DNA from: a virus
DNA length: 30,683 bases
IMG/VR virus record: IMGVR_UViG_3300025449_000038
Location: 1 to 30,683 of that record
Reading direction: 5' to 3' (one strand)
The translations under genes and the position numbers were made by a program. Every line of letters begins with the position of its first letter. Positions within the stretch are counted from its first letter, which is position 1. Of this stretch, positions 18,406-27,077 are shown in pieces. The notes under the pieces are model-generated. The model saw nothing but the letters and a program-made list of their open reading frames with translations. It did not search any database and was not told where the DNA came from.

Positions 18406-21321
18406 ATGGCCCAACCACAATTACCAATTCAAGCCGGAGCTGCCCTCCCAAGTTTGGACCGCGAGGAAGATGTACAACAAGCTGCGGATCAAGATGAAGA
18501 TATCGAGCAGCTTGAAGAAGCGCTTGGTTTGGATTCCGATGAAGCCGAACAAGAAGTTATTGAACTTGAAGACGGTTCTGTTGTAATCAACTATCAAGAA
18601 AAGAAAAGCCCAAAACAAGATCCAGATTTTTACACTAACCTGGCAGAGATCCTGGATGAAGATGTACTTGCCAACTTGGCAAACGAGTATCTTGACTACA
18701 TTGACGTAGACAAAGAGGCTCGCAGTGAAAGAGACAAACAGTACGAAGAAGGTCTTCGTCGTACAGGACTAGGTAAGGACGCACCTGGAGGAGCCACGTT
18801 TGACGGAGCTTCCAAAGTCGTCCACCCTGTTATGGCAGAAGCATGCGTTGACTTTGCTGCGTCTGCTGCTAAAGAACTTCTTCCACCAGATGGTATTGTT
18901 AAATCAAATATCAAAGGCGATGCAGACCGCATCAAAGAAGAAACAGCAAACCGTAAAGTATCATTTCTAAATTGGCAACTTTCTGAGCAGGTACCTGAAT
19001 ACCGCGACGAAATGGAGCAACTGCTCACACAACTTCCACTTGGCGGATCGCAGTATCTCAAGTGGCGCTTTGATGACGAACAAAAACGTCCTCTGTGCGA
19101 ATGGGTTCCAATTGACAACATCATTCTTCCTTATGCTGCAACCAACTTCTACACTGCACAGCGTGTAGCAGAGCAGCAAGACATTACAGAAGACACATAT
19201 CAAAAGCGTATTGACGACGGCACATACCGTGACCTCGATAATCTCAATTACAGCTCAGACGCACCACTAACAGATCAAACTCGTTCTGAAGTAGCGAACA
19301 ACAAGATTGAAGGCAAACGTGAACCTTCCAAAAACATTGATGGATTGCGTCGTGTTTATGAAATTACTTGTTACTTACGTTTAGAAGAAGATCCGTTAAC
19401 AGAAGGTCGTCGCGCCCCCTACATTTTAACAATTGATGAGTCAAGCGGTGACGTCTTGGCTCTTCGTCGTAACTGGGAAGCCAATGATGAGAAACTCGAA
19501 AAACTGGATTGGTATGTTGAGTTCAAATTCATTCCTTGGCGCGGTGCTTATGCTATTGGCCTCCCCCATCTTATTGGTGGCCTCTCTGCTGCTCTTACTG
19601 GTTCTCTACGTGCTTTGCTTGATGCTGCTCATATCAACAACAGTCAGACAATGCTTAAACTCAAAACTGGACGAGTTAGTGGCCAGTCTGACAGAATTGA
19701 ACCAACCCAAGTAATTGAAGTAGAATCTGGCCCCGGCATTACTGACATCCGTCAGATTGCTATGCCAATGCCGTTTAATCCACCTTCGTCAACTCTGTTT
19801 GATTTATTAGGTTGGTTAACAAACGCAGCAAAAGGCGTAGTTACAACGGCAGAAGAAAAGATTGGCGAGATTAACTCCAATGCTCCAGTCGGTACAACAC
19901 AAGCTCTGATTGAGCAAGGAGCTAAAGTATTCTCTAGCATCCATGCACGTTTACATCGCTCTCAGGCTAAATCCCTAGCAATTATTTCTCGTCTAAATCA
20001 CTGGTATTTAGAAGAGATGGACAACGAGTCTGGCTCTGAAGTTAAAGTACGTGACTTTGCTTATAACAACGATGTTCGTCCCGTTTCAGACCCTAACATT
20101 TTCTCTGAGACCCAGCGTTTAGCACAGAACCAAGCCCTGTTACAAATGGCTACCTCTGCGCCTCCTGGTATGTTTGACATCCGCGCTGTGTATCGCCGTG
20201 TATTAGGCCAGCTCAAGGTGCCTTCAGTAGATGAAGTGTTACCAAACCCATTAGGTGCTAAAGAATCTAACCCAGCTCTTGAAAACGTCTCAATGACTAT
20301 GGGCCGTCCAGCAGCTGCTTACCCAGACCAGGACCATTTAGCCCATATCAAGATTCACTTAGAGTACGCAATGAACCCAGCCTACGGTGGCAACCCCGTA
20401 ATTGGACCAACATTTGCACCACAAGCCTTGCAGCATATCAAGCAGCACTTGACATTGCACTATCTGCAGTCTGTTCGCGGTTATGTAGCTCAGGCTTCAG
20501 ACAATGGTAAAGATGTGTTTGATCTGCATCAAGAAAAACCAATGACACAGCAGGCGCAACAAGCTATTGCATTGGCTTCACAGTTGGTAAACGAAGAGTC
20601 ACAGCAAGATCTTGGACCATACATCCAACAGATCCAACAGTTGTCACAAAAAGTTCAACAGATGCAACAAGCTCAGCAGCAGTCTGCTATGATGGCTGAC
20701 CCAACAGCTGCAGTAATTCTCAAGACCCAAATGGCTGAGACTCAGCGTAAACAGCAAGAAGCTCAAGCTAAGATGCAACTTGACTTGCAAAAAGCACAAC
20801 AAGAGTACCAGATCAAAGTGGCTCAGTTGCAACAGCAAGTTCAAGAGTTGGCAGCTAAGTACACAACCCAATCTAACATTGATAGCCAACGTAATGCTAC
20901 AGATATTGCAATGGCTAATATCAACAACTCTGCTAAAGAACGTGTTGCAATGATTAGCGCTGGAGCCGCAATGGACCAGCAACAAGCTAAGTTAGAACAT
21001 GAGCAAAACATGTCTGCAATGGAAGCTACTATGGCTGCCGAACAAGATATCCGCCAACATGGATTAGAAGTTCAGCAGCAAGCATTCGAGCAACAAGCTG
21101 CCCAGGTTCAAAACAATATTGAGGCACAGCATCAAGCCACAATGGCACAGCAGCAACAAGCACAAGCTGCACAAGAGCATCAACAGGGCTTACAACAAGC
21201 CGATCAACAGCATCAACAACAGTTAGCCCAAGCAGACCAGCAGCATCAACAACAGATGCAGCAAATGCAAGAGCAACAAGCAGCACAACCACAGCAACAA
21301 CCACCCACAGAGGAAGCATAA
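18406..21321 (+). CDS. Portal protein with long Gln-rich tail
   Basis: 971 residues. After an acidic N-terminus (to about 65), the body contains ASKVVHPVMAEACVDFAASA, EYRDEMEQLLTQLPLGGSQY, PWRGAYAIGLPHLIGGLSAA and PVGTTQALIEQGAK, consistent with portal proteins of the podovirus/P22-like size class. From about 715 onward the protein is a Gln/Ala-rich coiled coil, ending with near-repeats (QQADQQHQQQ, QADQQHQQQ). The portal is the dodecameric DNA gate at the capsid vertex. The ATG has no close SD, probably because the HNH gene was inserted just upstream; coupling to its stop may help. It overlaps the next gene by one base (TAATG). Confidence 0.82.
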   Translation: MAQPQLPIQAGAALPSLDREEDVQQAADQDEDIEQLEEALGLDSDEAEQEVIELEDGSVVINYQEKKSPKQDPDFYTNLAEILDEDVLANLANEYLDYIDVDKEARSERDKQYEEGLRRTGLGKDAPGGATFDGASKVVHPVMAEACVDFAASAAKELLPPDGIVKSNIKGDADRIKEETANRKVSFLNWQLSEQVPEYRDEMEQLLTQLPLGGSQYLKWRFDDEQKRPLCEWVPIDNIILPYAATNFYTAQRVAEQQDITEDTYQKRIDDGTYRDLDNLNYSSDAPLTDQTRSEVANNKIEGKREPSKNIDGLRRVYEITCYLRLEEDPLTEGRRAPYILTIDESSGDVLALRRNWEANDEKLEKLDWYVEFKFIPWRGAYAIGLPHLIGGLSAALTGSLRALLDAAHINNSQTMLKLKTGRVSGQSDRIEPTQVIEVESGPGITDIRQIAMPMPFNPPSSTLFDLLGWLTNAAKGVVTTAEEKIGEINSNAPVGTTQALIEQGAKVFSSIHARLHRSQAKSLAIISRLNHWYLEEMDNESGSEVKVRDFAYNNDVRPVSDPNIFSETQRLAQNQALLQMATSAPPGMFDIRAVYRRVLGQLKVPSVDEVLPNPLGAKESNPALENVSMTMGRPAAAYPDQDHLAHIKIHLEYAMNPAYGGNPVIGPTFAPQALQHIKQHLTLHYLQSVRGYVAQASDNGKDVFDLHQEKPMTQQAQQAIALASQLVNEESQQDLGPYIQQIQQLSQKVQQMQQAQQQSAMMADPTAAVILKTQMAETQRKQQEAQAKMQLDLQKAQQEYQIKVAQLQQQVQELAAKYTTQSNIDSQRNATDIAMANINNSAKERVAMISAGAAMDQQQAKLEHEQNMSAMEATMAAEQDIRQHGLEVQQQAFEQQAAQVQNNIEAQHQATMAQQQQAQAAQEHQQGLQQADQQHQQQLAQADQQHQQQMQQMQEQQAAQPQQQPPTEEA

Positions 21322-21542
21322 TGGCAACTAAAAAACAAGACGGCGGAGAATTAGGTTTCAAAAAAGCCTATAAAATGACCGGCACTCCCGGTTACGCTGG
21401 CGGCCCAGATCAAAAAGTAGAAACTGGTGCATCCGGTAGCAAACGCGCTAATAACGCAGTATTAAACCAAAATAAAGTTAAATCAAGCAAAGTTGGTCCA
21501 GATAAGAATCTGAACGAAATTGGCGGTGGTAACTTTTATTAA
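21321..21542 (+). CDS. Small Gly/Lys-rich protein (73 aa)
   Basis: Begins MATKKQDGGELGFKKAYKMT and ends EIGGGNFY. Basic, low-complexity, probably disordered. It starts at the last base of the portal stop (TAATG), so translation is coupled. Likely a minor head component or assembly factor by position. No family recognised. Confidence 0.7.
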   Translation: MATKKQDGGELGFKKAYKMTGTPGYAGGPDQKVETGASGSKRANNAVLNQNKVKSSKVGPDKNLNEIGGGNFY

Positions 21543-21548
21543 AATTTG

Positions 21549-21586
21549 GGGCGGGTTTTTTAGTATTTTTGCATTAGTATAAATAT
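21549..21586 (+). promoter_or_regulatory. Phage late promoter copy D
   Basis: GGGCGG, 11 bases, TTTTTGCATTAGTATAAATA, containing TATAAATA, identical to the T4 late -10 sequence. It would drive the genes from 21585 to the terminator after the capsid gene. The ATG of the 63-aa gene begins at motif offset 36, overlapping the -10-like block. Confidence 0.8.
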
Positions 21587-21776
21587 GAAGGACCCAATCT
21601 CAGAATTTATTGGCCGCTTGAAAGAAGCTGGCGACGAATTGAGTCAGGCTATTACAGCTGGCGTCAATATCCACTCGTTCGATGACTATCGGGCAATGGT
21701 GGGTAGGCATGAGGGCTTAATGGAAGCTCTTGATATTTTAAACAACCTCTTGCAGGAGGATAGCGAGGCTGAATAG
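21585..21776 (+). CDS. Small hypothetical protein (63 aa)
   Basis: Begins MKDPISEFIGRLKEAGDELS; YRAMVGRHEGLMEALDIL near the C-terminus resembles small phage proteins often found beside structural genes. The ATG overlaps the promoter motif and has no SD. Either transcription from the preceding promoter provides the message, or translation is leaderless, or an internal codon is used. Confidence 0.65.
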   Translation: MKDPISEFIGRLKEAGDELSQAITAGVNIHSFDDYRAMVGRHEGLMEALDILNNLLQEDSEAE

Positions 21777-21795
21777 CCTAAAGGAGCACTGAATA

Positions 21796-22233
21796 GTGTT
21801 TGACTTAATGCAAAATGACGAACCTGATACAAGATCTGAACAAGAATGTTTTCCAGATATTGATCATGGAGTTGAAGTAGCTGGAGACCGTGTTTTAGTC
21901 CAACTAAGACGCGAAAAGTCAACCAGTAAGGGCGGAATCATCCTAGTTGATGAAACCAGACAGACGTTAAGATTCAATGAAACCGTTGCTAAGGTTCGCC
22001 AAATTGGCCCCCTAGCATACAAGTCACCAGATGACTTAACACCATGGGTTGAAGGACCCTGGTGTAAAGAAGGCGACTTAGTTCGTACCATTAAATACGG
22101 TGGCGATCGTTTCATAGTGCAACCAGATGATGAGGGCTCCCCAGTGGTGTTCATTACCATCCAGGCACGTGAAGTCATCTCTCGCATCAAGTCGTTTGAG
22201 CATGCGCAGAAGATGAAAGCGTTTGTAGATTAA
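21796..22233 (+). CDS. GroES-like co-chaperonin
   Basis: 145 residues from a GTG at 21796 with AAGGAG nine bases upstream (MFDLMQNDEPDTRSEQECFP). Residues about 28-110 follow the Cpn10 plan: GDRVLVQLRREKSTSKGGII (mobile loop GGIIL at about 46-50), VAKVRQIG, EGDLVRTIKYGGDRFIV. Relative to GroES it has a ~25-residue N-terminal and ~35-residue C-terminal extension. Phage co-chaperonins such as T4 gp31 adapt host GroEL to fold the capsid protein. Placement before scaffold and major capsid fits that job. Confidence 0.8.
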   Translation: MFDLMQNDEPDTRSEQECFPDIDHGVEVAGDRVLVQLRREKSTSKGGIILVDETRQTLRFNETVAKVRQIGPLAYKSPDDLTPWVEGPWCKEGDLVRTIKYGGDRFIVQPDDEGSPVVFITIQAREVISRIKSFEHAQKMKAFVD

Positions 22234-22249
22234 CTTTTGAAAGAAAAGT

Positions 22250-23269
22250 ATGGCAGAAAATGAAAAAGATATTCCTGTAAAAGAACAGGATGATGGGACA
22301 GCGCTAGTAGCATTAGAAGAGCACCCAGAAGATCTTTTAGTTCTTGAAGAAGGCGAAGAGGCCGAAAAAGAGAGCAAAAAGAAAAAGAAAAAAGAGAAGG
22401 ACGATGAACCTTCTGCAGAAGACGAAGATCACGACGAAGAAGATCACGACGATGAGCCAAATGATGGCGAAACCGAAGAAGAACGTGAAAAAATCCGTGA
22501 AGCAAGACGCGAAGAGCGCCGGCTTAAGAAAGATTTAAAACGTCAGCGTGAAATCTCTGCAAAAAACAAGATTCAAGCGCTTGAGCGCCGCAATGAAGAG
22601 CTAGCTAAGCGGTTAGCAGCAGTAGAAAGCACCGCTTCCTCGTATCAACTTGCACAACTCGATAAAGCCGTGGAAGATGAAGCCACCCGAGTTGAGTATG
22701 CTAAGATGCGAATGGTACAAGCAGCTCAAGAAAACGACGTTGCTGCTCAAATGGAATACTTGGAACAGTTAACAGACGCTAAACAACGTTTGGCTCAGGT
22801 CCAAGCATATAAGAAACAACAACTCGAGACAGCCAAGTCTCCAAAGCAAAATGTTCCAAATCCGATTAATACGGAAGTGCAACAGAATGCTACCAAGTGG
22901 CTCAAAAAGAACTCTTGGTATGACCCACAGGCTCGAGATACAGATAGTAGAATTGCCAAAGTAATTGACCAAGAACTTGCCGGTGAAGGCTGGGATGCAG
23001 CAGATCCAGAATACTGGGAAGAACTAGATAATCGTTTACAGGCACGTTTACCACACCGCTACGCATCAAAGGGCAACTCGTCCAACAAGAAGGCAGGACC
23101 AACATCCTCCAATCGGTCGAGCAGCTCACAGGTAGCAAAGCCAGGAACCGTCATGCTTAGTCGTGATCGAGTTCAAGCAATTAAAGATGCTGGCGCATGG
23201 GACGACGTAGCTAAACGAAACAAAATGATTCGTGCGTATCAGGCGTACGACAGACAAAATAAAGGTTAA
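22250..23269 (+). CDS. Scaffolding-type head assembly protein
   Basis: 339 residues, highly charged: an acidic N-terminus with a lysine block (about 43-49) and an Asp/Glu/His-rich stretch (about 52-80), a long coiled coil (about 76-190), then NATKWLKKNSWYDPQARDTD, WEELDNRLQARLPHRY and a Ser-rich linker. Composition, length and place upstream of the decoration and capsid genes match scaffold proteins, which template prohead assembly and leave before packaging. No prohead protease is evident, so it may exit intact. SD is weak (GAAAG). Confidence 0.75.
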   Translation: MAENEKDIPVKEQDDGTALVALEEHPEDLLVLEEGEEAEKESKKKKKKEKDDEPSAEDEDHDEEDHDDEPNDGETEEEREKIREARREERRLKKDLKRQREISAKNKIQALERRNEELAKRLAAVESTASSYQLAQLDKAVEDEATRVEYAKMRMVQAAQENDVAAQMEYLEQLTDAKQRLAQVQAYKKQQLETAKSPKQNVPNPINTEVQQNATKWLKKNSWYDPQARDTDSRIAKVIDQELAGEGWDAADPEYWEELDNRLQARLPHRYASKGNSSNKKAGPTSSNRSSSSQVAKPGTVMLSRDRVQAIKDAGAWDDVAKRNKMIRAYQAYDRQNKG

Positions 23270-23274
23270 TTAAA

Positions 23275-23832
23275 ATGGCAAATCCAAGAATTAAACGTGA
23301 CTTAGATGATCGCTTAGCCGATCGAGCACAAGAAGTAATGGAACGCGCAACAACTGCGAATCCAGATGACATTGCACGTCGTGAACGCCTTGATGCGTTT
23401 AGAGACAAGTGGGCAAATAGTGCGTTGCCCGATCTTCCTGCAGGGATTATCCCGGGGATGCACTTGTGTTGGTTGTCAACAACCAATACTTACGACAGTA
23501 TCGACAAACGTATGGCGTTGGGTTATGAGCCAGTTAAAGCCTCTGATTTAGGTAAGGGCTTTGAAGGACTAGGCAAAATGAGCTCGGGCAAGTTTGAAGG
23601 CTGTGTTAGTTGTAACGAAATGGTGCTCTTCAAATTACCAGAAGACATCTACCAAGAAGTTATGCGCATGCTACATCTCGAGGATCCTCTCGAGCACCAA
23701 CGCAACATCACGGCTCAAGTCCGTGGGGCTGCAGAGGGAAAAAATGGCGGCCGTAGCCACTTGGAAGGTGGTCTTTTGGAGATGGAAAAGGACACCGCAA
23801 AAGCGAATAATAAAAACATTCGTTTCCAATAA
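23275..23832 (+). CDS. Hypothetical structural-region protein (185 aa)
   Basis: Begins MANPRIKRDLDDRLADRAQE. Contains GMHLCWLSTTNTYDSIDKRM, LGYEPVKASDLGKGFEG and FEGCVSCNEMVLFKLPEDIY. This kind of protein is common directly before decoration/capsid genes in marine and freshwater phages, function unrecorded. RBS AAAGG nine bases upstream. The C-terminus is basic and Asn/Lys-rich. Confidence 0.7.
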   Translation: MANPRIKRDLDDRLADRAQEVMERATTANPDDIARRERLDAFRDKWANSALPDLPAGIIPGMHLCWLSTTNTYDSIDKRMALGYEPVKASDLGKGFEGLGKMSSGKFEGCVSCNEMVLFKLPEDIYQEVMRMLHLEDPLEHQRNITAQVRGAAEGKNGGRSHLEGGLLEMEKDTAKANNKNIRFQ

Positions 23833-23862
23833 CATTCTTCAAAAACAAAGGAAATACAATAA

Positions 23863-24537
23863 ATGTCCACAACATTTAAACCCTTTGGTCTGAAGCCTGT
23901 CTACCACCCAAGTGGCTTAGATCGTTCTGTACCATTTGTAGGCACCAATACCTACAATCCAGGAACAACCTATACAGCCCCTTACAGTCTGACTAGCGCA
24001 CAAGTTGCGTTTTATCAGTACACCCCAGTGGCTTTGACAGCATCAGGTCAATTAACAGTAGCAGCACAAGCAGCAGCATCCACAACCATTGGTCGTGTAT
24101 ATGGCTCTTTCGATGGCGTTGAGTACACCAACTCTGACGGTCGTCGTGCAGTAGCTAAATACGCAACAAAGGCAACTTTGGACGCTTCTACTCAGATCAT
24201 TTTCTGGATCTTCCAAGACCCACAATTGATCTATGAAATCCAGTGCAATGGCTCAGTAACAACTGCAGCTATCGGTACTCAATACAACTTTGACACAACC
24301 TCTGGCTCCCTCGTAACTGACGGTACAGCTATTGGTGTAGGTGGCGCAGGCTTCTCTACTACAGCTCTTTTGGCAACTCCAGTTGCTGCAGGCGCTCAAG
24401 GTCAAGTACGTGTTGTTGGATTAGGCCGTGAAGTAGCATATCCAGCTGGCAGCAATAACAGCTGGGGTGATGCTTACACGATTGTTCAAGTACAGATCGC
24501 AAACAATATGTTTGTAGCCGCTTCGGTCTCGATCTAA
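23863..24537 (+). CDS. Putative capsid decoration protein
   Basis: 224 residues beginning MSTTFKPFGLKPVYHPSGLD. The FKPFGLKPVYHPSG opening, GSFDGVEYTNSDGRRAVAKY, FWIFQDPQLIYEIQCNGS and GREVAYPAGSNNSWGDAY match a family frequent next to major capsid genes in marine and freshwater phages (pattern recognition). Beta-rich with Thr/Ala-rich linkers. A head decoration or stabilising role is likely by position. RBS AAAGGAAATACAATAA. Confidence 0.7.
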   Translation: MSTTFKPFGLKPVYHPSGLDRSVPFVGTNTYNPGTTYTAPYSLTSAQVAFYQYTPVALTASGQLTVAAQAAASTTIGRVYGSFDGVEYTNSDGRRAVAKYATKATLDASTQIIFWIFQDPQLIYEIQCNGSVTTAAIGTQYNFDTTSGSLVTDGTAIGVGGAGFSTTALLATPVAAGAQGQVRVVGLGREVAYPAGSNNSWGDAYTIVQVQIANNMFVAASVSI

Positions 24538-24559
24538 TATAATACGAAAGGAATAAGCA

Positions 24560-25477
24560 ATGGCAACCCCAATGCGTAGTACAGACTTTCGTGCGGTAGT
24601 CGAGCCGATTATCAACGAAGTCTTTGATGGCGTTTACGAACAACGCGACGACGAGTGGAAAGGATTTGTTGAACAGATCCAAGGTATCCCACGCAATTAC
24701 CATGAAGAAGTAATGCTTTATGGTATGAACGCAGCTCCTGCAATGCCTGATGGCACTCCAGTTAGCTACGATCAAGGTGGTACACTGTACATCACTCGCT
24801 TTATCTACCAAATCTATGGCTTGGCATACGCCTTGACCAAAGTTTTGATGGAAGACGGTGATCACATCCGTATCGGTTCAACATTTGCTAAGCACCTTGC
24901 TCAGTCAATGATTGAAACCAAAGAAACATTGTGCGCTAACTTGCTCAACTTCGCATTTACAACCGGCTATGTCGGTGGTGATGGCGTAACATTGATCAAT
25001 ACAGCTCACCCTGTTGCTAACGGTTTGACATACTCTAACCAATTGTCTACAGCTGCTTCTTTGAGCCAAACTTCTGTTGAACAGATGTTAATTCAAATCC
25101 GTGGCGCTATCGACAACAACGGTAAGCGTATCCGTTTGAAGGCAGAACAGTTAGTTGTTCCACCAGCACTCGAGTTCCAGGCAGAAGTTATTCTGAAGTC
25201 TGTTCTCCGTTCTGGTACAGCTGACAACGATTTGAACCCAATCAAATCAACAGGTATGTTGCCAAAAGGCACACACGTGGTAACACGTTTGTCCTCAAGC
25301 AAAGCCTGGTGGGTTCAAACCGATGCAGAAAATGGTCTCATGCTCGTAATGCGTCGTCCAATGGAGAAATCCATGGAAGGCGACTTCGAGACTGATTCTA
25401 TGCGTTACAAAGCCACTGAGCGTTATGCTACAGGTTGGCACGATGCACGTAACGTGTTCGGTACAGCTGGTTTGTAA
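24560..25477 (+). CDS. Major capsid protein
   Basis: 305 residues beginning MATPMRSTDFRAVVEPIINE. Contains INTAHPVANGLTYSNQLSTA, RLKAEQLVVPPALEFQAEVI, LKSVLRSGTADNDLNPIKST and DFETDSMRYKATERYATGWH, a combination typical of HK97-fold major capsid proteins of tailed phages (TAHP, PPALE, NDLNPI, RYKATERY). Strong SD GAAAGGAATAAGCA and preferred codons suggest high expression. A strong terminator follows. Confidence 0.85.
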   Translation: MATPMRSTDFRAVVEPIINEVFDGVYEQRDDEWKGFVEQIQGIPRNYHEEVMLYGMNAAPAMPDGTPVSYDQGGTLYITRFIYQIYGLAYALTKVLMEDGDHIRIGSTFAKHLAQSMIETKETLCANLLNFAFTTGYVGGDGVTLINTAHPVANGLTYSNQLSTAASLSQTSVEQMLIQIRGAIDNNGKRIRLKAEQLVVPPALEFQAEVILKSVLRSGTADNDLNPIKSTGMLPKGTHVVTRLSSSKAWWVQTDAENGLMLVMRRPMEKSMEGDFETDSMRYKATERYATGWHDARNVFGTAGL

Positions 25478-25497
25478 TCCAAACCTCTCGTAGTAAC

Positions 25498-25526
25498 AAA
25501 AAAGCCACCCACAAGGTGGCTTTTTT
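25498..25526 (+). terminator. Strong hairpin terminator after capsid gene
   Basis: AAAAAAGCCACC-CACAA-GGTGGCTTTTTT: a 6-bp GC-rich core flanked by A6/T6, functional in both directions. It isolates the capsid unit from promoter copy E nine bases later. Confidence 0.9.
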
Positions 25527-25534
25527 GCATTTTA

Positions 25535-25574
25535 GGGCGGAAAAGGTGTGGATTTTGCATTAGTATAAATAGGA
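25535..25574 (+). promoter_or_regulatory. Phage late promoter copy E
   Basis: GGGCGG, 11 bases, ATTTTGCATTAGTATAAATA then GGA; includes TATAAATA. It drives the tail/fibre unit from 25661. Promoter directly after a terminator is strong positional support. Confidence 0.82.
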
Positions 25575-25576
25575 AG

Positions 25577-25645
25577 ATTAATCCCATTCTGACCGCCGAC
25601 ACTTCCCGGTGAGACGACTTAGAGACAGCTTGGGATACCCACTAA
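25577..25645 (+). other. Leader of the structural/fibre unit
   Basis: An ~85-base untranslated leader follows promoter E. ATCCCA (25581-25586) can pair with TGGGAT (25631-25636), with CTG/CAG extending the stem, so the leader can fold into one long hairpin ending before the SD (AAGGAAATTAAA). Possibly stabilises the mRNA. Confidence 0.4.
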
Positions 25646-25660
25646 GATAAGGAAATTAAA

Positions 25661-26230
25661 ATGTCCAGCACATTTACAACACCCATTCGCGTATTTAAAC
25701 GCAATAACCCAACAAACAACGGCACAATCGCCCCAGACAACACTGGTGCAGCCCGTCTGTCACAACAAAGCTACATCACCAACCCAATCGTAGGTACAAC
25801 TTCTGGCGCAACAGTTTTAACAACTGCTGACATCGGTTCTACTACAGTAACTCCATTTGTATTGCCAGCTGGCGCAATCATTGAAAGCATCGCCCTCTAT
25901 CAAGACGTAGCAGCTACTGGTTTGACTGGTGGTGTAATCACTGTATCTATCGTTCAGACTAGCCCAACCGATGGTTCTTTGACAACTACAGCAATTGGTA
26001 CAATTACTCCAACCGCAGCTGGTGGTCGTATCGCTGGTGTATTCACAGCAACTGCAGCAACTGCAGCTATTATTGAAAACATTGGCACACTCGACGCCAC
26101 ATTGACATTCTCTGCAGCTACTGTATCTGCCAACACCGGTACTTTGGGTGGCACAATTTCTGTAGATTACACTGCACGTAACGTTGACGGTTCTATCACT
26201 GCCTACGGTTCTGGTTATACAAATAACTAA
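25661..26230 (+). CDS. Structural protein, beta-rich (189 aa)
   Basis: Begins MSSTFTTPIRVFKRNNPTNN, then Thr/Ala/Val-rich beta sequence (VLPAGAIIESIALYQDVAAT, TLTFSAATVSANTGTLGGTI). VLPAGAIIESI resembles virion surface proteins. First gene behind promoter E with a strong SD. Likely a virion component; exact role unknown. Confidence 0.7.
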   Translation: MSSTFTTPIRVFKRNNPTNNGTIAPDNTGAARLSQQSYITNPIVGTTSGATVLTTADIGSTTVTPFVLPAGAIIESIALYQDVAATGLTGGVITVSIVQTSPTDGSLTTTAIGTITPTAAGGRIAGVFTATAATAAIIENIGTLDATLTFSAATVSANTGTLGGTISVDYTARNVDGSITAYGSGYTNN

Positions 26231-26237
26231 TTTAGAT

Positions 26238-26260
26238 GGCGGGCTAGTCCCGCCTCTTTT
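26238..26260 (+). terminator. Hairpin terminator, moderate
   Basis: GGCGGG-CTAGT-CCCGCC followed by TCTTTT. It lies 7 bases after the stop of the 189-aa gene and 20 before the next ATG, so it may reduce downstream transcription or protect the mRNA end. Confidence 0.6.
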
Positions 26261-26279
26261 AACCGTCTAGGAGAAATAC

Positions 26280-27068
26280 ATGGCTAACGCCTACAATCCG
26301 TTTACATCCCCTCCCCATTCCGTAACTGTTCAAGGTGCTTACGAGCCATTTGACTTACAAGTTTCACGTGGTCAAATTATGGGGCACCAAACATTAAGTT
26401 TGTTTGGCTACCAAGCTGCCGTAGGCAATACTTCTATTCCAGTTTGGGAAAACGCAACAGCTTATACATACCCAACTTCAGCGTCTACGATGACTGTTGT
26501 AAGTACATCTACATCTGATGATACTAGTGCAAAAATTTTAATTTCTGGTTTAGATGCAAATTTTTCTCCAATTTCTGAAACTATTGCGCTAAACGGCACA
26601 ACTGGTGTTACAACTGTCAATAGCTACTTCCGTATTAACAGTTTGTTAATGACATCACCAGGTACAAGCCAAACAACTAACGTTGGTACAATTACTGTTA
26701 AACAGTCTAGCAATATTTTAGCTCAAATTAACGCCGGTATTGGTAAATCACAAAGTACGGTATACACTGTCCCTGCAGGATATACTTTCTATTTGGATTT
26801 TGCAGAAGTTAATACATCAAATAGCTACACATCAGCAAACATTGTCACTTACAAAGTACAAGCTATTAACAATAACACCGGTATAAAATTAACTGTTTTA
26901 CAACAACCATTTGTATCCATTTACACAGCCAATAGAACTTCTGATCCATTTGCTTATACAGAAAAAACTGATATTCAATGGCAGTTAGTAACAAGCACAG
27001 CTACTACAATTGCTGCGGGTGTAATTATTGCTGGTAAATTGATTAAAAACGATTGTCAGTCAGCTTAA
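26280..27068 (+). CDS. Putative virion structural protein (262 aa)
   Basis: Begins MANAYNPFTSPPHSVTVQGA. Contains SRGQIMGHQTLSLFGYQAAV, PVWENATAYTYPTSASTMTV and GKSQSTVYTVPAGYTFYLDF. Similar sequence patterns are widespread in marine phage structural regions. All-beta, Ser/Thr-rich, no membrane segment. SD TAGGAGAAATAC. Probably a tail or head-surface component. Confidence 0.7.
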   Translation: MANAYNPFTSPPHSVTVQGAYEPFDLQVSRGQIMGHQTLSLFGYQAAVGNTSIPVWENATAYTYPTSASTMTVVSTSTSDDTSAKILISGLDANFSPISETIALNGTTGVTTVNSYFRINSLLMTSPGTSQTTNVGTITVKQSSNILAQINAGIGKSQSTVYTVPAGYTFYLDFAEVNTSNSYTSANIVTYKVQAINNNTGIKLTVLQQPFVSIYTANRTSDPFAYTEKTDIQWQLVTSTATTIAAGVIIAGKLIKNDCQSA

Positions 27069-27077
27069 GGCAGTTAA

